Part shown: piece by piece, positions 14,717 through 17,814 of the stretch | How positions within the stretch are numbered: the stretch's first letter is position 1 | Layout of the letters: each line of letters starts with the position of its first letter | NCBI GenBank assembly: GCA_013329925.1 | Contig: DUJK01000112.1 | Span: 1-17,814, forward strand | Length of the DNA: 17,814 nucleotides | Reading direction: 5' to 3' | Source: Candidatus Poseidoniaceae archaeon | Lineage (GTDB): Archaea > Thermoplasmatota > Poseidoniia > Poseidoniales > Poseidoniaceae | Notes under the pieces: generated by a model | Told to the model about the DNA's origin: nothing | What the model saw: the letters and a program-made list of their open reading frames with translations, nothing else | Databases searched by the model: none | Made by a program: the position numbers and the translations under genes

Positions 14717-15685
14717 TTACTCTTGCTTGGGCCATTGTGGCGGATAACGCTCATGTTCCATCAAGATCATTGCAGGTTTGCCGATTTCTCCAGACTCCAT
14801 ATTGGTCAATTCATCCGCAGAGTAATTCATTTTCACTACTCCAACTACTTCATTTTTAGAAGTAAAAACCGCTACTTCTTGGCCTTTAGATAATTTTGCA
14901 TCAATTGATAATAGCCCTGGACGAAGCAAGGGGGCACCATGGCATAGTGCGCTTGCAGCACTATCCTTTACCACAATGTAGGGCATATCCATTAGTAATT
15001 TCTCAGTTGGATGAATAATCCTGCATAATGCTGCTGAATCTCCACATTCTTTCCACAGCCATATTGCATCCGCTACTTGTTGCAATGTTACACAATTTTC
15101 TAGATTAAAACGACCTGAGTTTTCTCTACGCAATTCCTTCAAATCTACCTTGAACCCTAGCATAAGACCCATATCTCTGGCAATAGTTCTGATGTAAGTA
15201 CCAGCCTCACAGTGAATTTTAACGATAGCCTGTTTACCTTTCAATTCAATTAGTTCAAATGAATATATTTTTCTTGTACGAACTTGGACTTTTACTGCAG
15301 ATATTTCAGGAGGTACATTGTAAATTCTACCCGTTAGTTTCCTTATCACATCATTTAATTTTTCTAAATCAGGTTCCTCTGCGAACTTTAGTACATTGAT
15401 GTAAGTCTTATCAGATTTCAAAATACCTTTAGTTAATTTCATTGCTTTTCCAGTCATCAATGGTAAAACACCAGTCGCAAATGGATCTAATGTTCCCCCA
15501 TGACCTAACCTTTCCAATCCTAGCATGTCCCTTACCCAAGCCGCTACTTGATGGGAGGTTGGTCCTGCTGCTTTATCGAGTAAAATGAAACCAGAGGCTA
15601 ATCTTTGTTCTATTGAACATGTTTCAGGATTAAACCCGTGGGCAGAATCTATTTTGGTAGTTTTATCGATTACGATTCTTGTCAT
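14717..15685 (-). CDS. cbf5: tRNA/rRNA pseudouridine synthase Cbf5 (TruB family) with PUA domain
   Basis: In archaea Cbf5 is the catalytic subunit of H/ACA ribonucleoproteins, guided to rRNA sites by H/ACA RNAs with Nop10, Gar1 and L7Ae. It can also make tRNA pseudouridine 55. The catalytic aspartate is D67 in GHGGTLDPFATGVLP. The substrate loop KTYINVLKF and the EAGTYIRTIARDMG signature follow, and a PUA domain lies at about 234-310 before the family-typical ERYPPQWPK end. At 322 residues it is about the usual archaeal size. It starts one base after the cmk stop (TGATATG), so translation is probably coupled. The DUF106-cmk-cbf5 order is a known archaeal cluster. It meets the possible 14651 ORF stop to stop. 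Confidence 0.93.
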   Translation of the reverse strand: MTRIVIDKTTKIDSAHGFNPETCSIEQRLASGFILLDKAAGPTSHQVAAWVRDMLGLERLGHGGTLDPFATGVLPLMTGKAMKLTKGILKSDKTYINVLKFAEEPDLEKLNDVIRKLTGRIYNVPPEISAVKVQVRTRKIYSFELIELKGKQAIVKIHCEAGTYIRTIARDMGLMLGFKVDLKELRRENSGRFNLENCVTLQQVADAIWLWKECGDSAALCRIIHPTEKLLMDMPYIVVKDSAASALCHGAPLLRPGLLSIDAKLSKGQEVAVFTSKNEVVGVVKMNYSADELTNMESGEIGKPAMILMEHERYPPQWPKQE

Positions 15686-15686
15686 A

Positions 15687-16220
15687 TCATTTCCCCTCTA
15701 AGATTTTTATTGCTTGGGCTAGGACTTCCTCTGCACTAATGTTCGAGGCTTCGATGATATGGGTATAAGCCAATGGGTCGCTAGGAGTAAGACCATACAT
15801 GTTTTGATATCTTTGATTATCTATGGCCAAGCGTTGAGCGTTCGCTTCTAGAACATCCTCTAAACTACCACCCTCACGAGATATAACTCGATTGGCCCGT
15901 TCATGTTCGTTAACCTCTACCCATATTCTTACAGAGTCGGCTTGTAATCTATATGCCCACCATCCTGCCAAACGCGATTCAATGATTTCAACATCATCGC
16001 CTGAAATATGGTTTCGCAGTATTTCATCCAGTTCCTTGTCAACAGATTCATCCTCAACGCATAACTTACCAAATTCAGCTAATGTTAAACCTCGATTGCT
16101 AGCTTCATTACGGAAAATTTGACCACCATTGATAGATTGCCAATCAAAATGGTTAACCAGTCCACTAACCAAAGTTGTCGTGCCACTTCCAGGATATCCC
16201 GAAATGGTTACTTTTGCCAT
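15687..16220 (-). CDS. cmk: Cytidylate kinase (archaeal type)
   Basis: Cmk phosphorylates CMP and dCMP using ATP in pyrimidine salvage. The 177-residue protein begins MAKVTISGYPGSGTTTLVSG. The P-loop G-Y-P-G-S-G-T-T-T has threonine where most kinases have lysine, which I recall as usual in the archaeal Cmk family. ESRLAGWWAYRL, the R-A-N-R-V-I-S-R-E-G lid region and the RYQNMYGL element agree with archaeal Cmk. The frame is open to TTG 16244, and ATG 16232 is possible. ATG 16220 is preferred because GGGTG lies six bases before it and the protein then starts at the first beta strand. It lies two bases after the DUF106 stop and one base before cbf5. Confidence 0.92.
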   Translation of the reverse strand: MAKVTISGYPGSGTTTLVSGLVNHFDWQSINGGQIFRNEASNRGLTLAEFGKLCVEDESVDKELDEILRNHISGDDVEIIESRLAGWWAYRLQADSVRIWVEVNEHERANRVISREGGSLEDVLEANAQRLAIDNQRYQNMYGLTPSDPLAYTHIIEASNISAEEVLAQAIKILEGK

Positions 16221-16222
16221 AT

Positions 16223-17146
16223 TTACACCCATTGGTGTCGACAAACATCACACTTTTTCTTACGTGGTCCTGCTTTGCTAATCATATCGACACCACATTT
16301 TGGACAAGTTAATCCGTCAACACCGGAGTAGGTCTCAGTTTTGTTAGTTTTCTTACTTGTCGTGTTCTTAGGTGTGTCTGTGGAAGCCTTTTTCTTAGCC
16401 TGTGATTTGCTTTTTTGCCTACGTCGTTTAGCGTTTTTATCAACGGCTTTATCTTGATTTGCCACTAAATGAAGCAACGGTTCTTTCAATTTATCTCCTG
16501 ATGAAACCACAGGATGGGTTCGATATCGGATTAGTTTGATGTGTCGGTCTACAACCCTTCCAAAGGGTGCGCTCATGCAAATGTAAGCACAAATCCAGGC
16601 TGGGAAAAAGAGGAATTTGTCGGTTAGTAAATTCCATTCTGATGCCCAAGGCAGTGACACATAGTCAACTCTAAATGTTTCAACTGTGGTAGTTAACCAA
16701 GAAAATACTGCAATAATAATTACCATCGTAAACATCATTGGTTTCATAGCACCCATTTGAACCTTTAATTGCTCGGGCATCATTTGTTGTTGCAAAACAG
16801 TTGCTTTTTCTTGCAGTATGGGATCTCTTGAAATCCTTGCATCATTCATCATTCTTCGGACTTGGCCTTGCCTATGTCCAATGTGAGCTTGTTCAATTGG
16901 GTCAAGGAAGAAACTTCTCAAAACAGTGTTCATTAACATAGACATAGTACCTAAAATGAGTACAGTAATGATGAAAAAGGATTCTTCTGGAAGTATTGGT
17001 GATAGAAGAGGGTCGGCAATCCCACCCATTGTTGTCCTTATTCCAGGGTTCATAATCAGTAATGTCATCAATACCATGACCATTAGCATCATCATCATTG
17101 AACCACCCGGCGGCGAAGGTGGAGGTGGATTATTGCCGTTTGCCAT
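16223..17146 (-). CDS. DUF106/EMC3-like membrane insertase with C-terminal zinc ribbon
   Basis: A 307-residue protein of the archaeal DUF106 family, distant relatives of YidC/Oxa1, Get1, TMCO1 and EMC3 that help insert membrane proteins. After a proline-rich tail, helix 1 (about 17-33) is packed with methionine. Helix 2 lies at about 56-80. A cytosolic, coiled-coil-like loop (about 82-135) is followed by helix 3 (about 138-152) and helix 4 (about 178-195). The C-terminus is strongly basic (KRRRQKSKSQAKKK, about 240-253) and ends in a zinc ribbon, C281/C284 and C299/C302, which is not part of the core family. It is the first gene of the DUF106-cmk-cbf5 run and starts at ATG 17146. The basic tail and ribbon suggest ribosome contact; this is inference. 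Confidence 0.82.
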   Translation of the reverse strand: MANGNNPPPPSPPGGSMMMMLMVMVLMTLLIMNPGIRTTMGGIADPLLSPILPEESFFIITVLILGTMSMLMNTVLRSFFLDPIEQAHIGHRQGQVRRMMNDARISRDPILQEKATVLQQQMMPEQLKVQMGAMKPMMFTMVIIIAVFSWLTTTVETFRVDYVSLPWASEWNLLTDKFLFFPAWICAYICMSAPFGRVVDRHIKLIRYRTHPVVSSGDKLKEPLLHLVANQDKAVDKNAKRRRQKSKSQAKKKASTDTPKNTTSKKTNKTETYSGVDGLTCPKCGVDMISKAGPRKKKCDVCRHQWV

Positions 17147-17212
17147 GGTAGTCTGAAATGAATGAAGGGCATGAAGGTTGGCATTGTTTGGGGCTTATCA
17201 GGGGCAAATCAG

Positions 17213-17225
17213 ATATCAGTGATAT
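17213..17225. repeat. 13-base palindrome between divergent genes
   Basis: ATATCA-G-TGATAT is a perfect inverted repeat around one central base, in the 108-base spacer between the DUF106 gene and the unknown gene at 17255. Its position about 30 bases before the rightward ATG overlaps where a TATA box would lie, which fits a regulator-binding site. AT-rich palindromes of this size do occur by chance. Confidence 0.35.
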
Positions 17226-17254
17226 TCAAACCATAAAGGGTATTAGGGGTCTTT

Positions 17255-17674
17255 ATGCGCCGCAAAGAACCGTTAGAGGTGGAGTCTAATTGGAAACATC
17301 CTTTGCCAATGCCAATGCCATTTCAACCGGTATGTGTGACCGAACTGGAGGCTATTGAACAAGTAGCATTACTCGCAGTTCAGCCTAGGATATTTATGTG
17401 GACTGATTTTGAGCGTCGTTGTATCAATAACTGGGAATTTTTAGCCAGCGTTAGACAAGGGGTTCCTCCTCAAGGAATTGAAGCAGAGCTTAATGCTTGG
17501 ATGGAACAATATCCAACAGCATGGCTTGCAGTAGATTTGCGAGATGGTGTGATGATGCCTTCAACTTCTAAGCCTATTGAGGAGTTCCTTGCTGAATTAC
17601 CTAGGCCGGTAATGGTTATTGTGTCTAGGGATTCACAAAGTGAAATCTGGCCCAACTGGGTTCTACCACAATAA
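17255..17674 (+). CDS. Uncharacterised 139-residue protein
   Basis: A soluble protein of 139 residues with no signal peptide or membrane helix. I do not recognise the family. The N-terminus is basic then proline/methionine-rich (HPLPMPMPFQP). The middle is tryptophan-containing and acidic (MWTDFERRCINNWEFLASV, AWMEQYPTAWLAVDLRDG). The end looks like a small alpha/beta unit (RPVMVIVSRDSQSEIWPNW). AGGGGT about four bases before the ATG supports the start. It is divergent from the DUF106 cluster. It meets the next gene on the other strand stop to stop (TAA|TCA) with zero spacing, which supports that both are real. Confidence 0.65.
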   Translation: MRRKEPLEVESNWKHPLPMPMPFQPVCVTELEAIEQVALLAVQPRIFMWTDFERRCINNWEFLASVRQGVPPQGIEAELNAWMEQYPTAWLAVDLRDGVMMPSTSKPIEEFLAELPRPVMVIVSRDSQSEIWPNWVLPQ

Positions 17675-17814
17675 TCAAGATTCAAAGGTCCATCCACATG
17701 ATGCACAAGTAATTGCGTCTGCGGGAGTATTTGCGGAACATACAGGACAAACTTTCTCCTTAGATTCGTCAGTCTCTTCTGAGCCCGCTACTGCTTCAGC
17801 CGCTTCTTCAACTG
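17675..17814 (-). CDS. C-terminus of a zinc-ribbon protein (partial, runs off right edge)
   Basis: The last 45 codons of a leftward gene are visible, open to the window edge. An acidic, alanine-rich linker (VEEAAEAVAGSEETDESKEK) leads to CPVC and, twelve residues later, CASCGWTF, a four-cysteine zinc ribbon placed at the very C-terminus. This layout of long acidic linker plus terminal ribbon is common as an add-on in archaeal proteins and does not identify the main domain. The stop codon abuts that of the 17255 gene with no base between. Confidence 0.7.
   Translation of the reverse strand, partial: VEEAAEAVAGSEETDESKEKVCPVCSANTPADAITCASCGWTFES

Noticed and set aside
16160..16220. Loss of the Walker A lysine in cytidylate kinase as a dead enzyme
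   Set aside because: The G-S-G-T-T-T form is, as I recall, normal for archaeal Cmk, and the rest of the protein is intact.
1..17814. CRISPR array, insertion sequence, prophage or toxin-antitoxin system
   Set aside because: No spaced direct repeats, transposase, integrase, phage structural gene or paired small toxin-like ORFs were seen. The gene set is core archaeal.

Overview
The window reads as a stretch of an AT-rich archaeal chromosome. The information-processing genes are archaeal in type: Rpo11 (RpoL), aEF-1beta, a Cbf5-type pseudouridine synthase with a PUA domain, an archaeal-type CMP kinase, a DUF106/EMC3-like membrane insertase, a DUF2240-like protein, TruD, and an OB-fold single-strand-binding protein. 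Shine-Dalgarno sites match GGAGGTGA and the promoters look like TATA boxes. The mix of these genes with large CARDB-type surface proteins, an archaeosortase-like enzyme, an MmpL-like RND exporter and a bacterial-type RibA fits a marine planktonic euryarchaeon (Marine Group II, Poseidoniales). That placement is inferred from gene content and style, not from a marker phylogeny.

Layout. 1-77 (-) is the signal-peptide start of a gene running off the left edge, divergent from rlmE. 186-1843 (+) holds rlmE, an OB-fold protein, a 56-residue zinc-finger protein and the EF-1beta gene. 1844-3513 (-) is rpo11 followed by truD. 3636-6239 (+) is the RND exporter and 6231-6827 (-) is the DUF2240-like gene. 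6918-9971 (+) carries a HEAT-repeat protein, a 71-residue unknown and a DEAD-box RNA helicase with a DbpA-like tail. 9972-10949 (-) is the archaeosortase-like gene. 11046-11923 (+) is the overlapping tusA-ribA pair. 11929-12004 (-) is tRNA-His(GTG). 12133-14517 (+) is a secreted, membrane-anchored surface protein. 14518-14716 is a short region with hairpins and a possible 21-codon ORF. 14717-17146 (-) is the tight cluster DUF106, cmk, cbf5. 17255-17674 (+) is an unknown gene. 17675-17814 (-) is the zinc-ribbon C-terminus of a gene running off the right edge. No gap between genes exceeds 300 bases.

The dominant theme is RNA modification and translation: 2'-O-methylation of 23S rRNA (RlmE), tRNA/rRNA pseudouridylation (TruD, Cbf5), a ribosome-assembly-like helicase, an elongation-factor exchange protein and tRNA-His. 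A second theme is the cell envelope: the insertase, the RND exporter, the archaeosortase and the surface proteins. The most unusual structural trait is that convergent genes repeatedly meet stop codon to stop codon with exactly zero bases between them. Other points worth attention are a strand-specific GC-rich RNA hairpin upstream of the helicase, an inverted repeat upstream of tusA-ribA, and cysteine-to-serine losses in the small zinc-finger protein. I saw no CRISPR array, insertion sequence or defence island.
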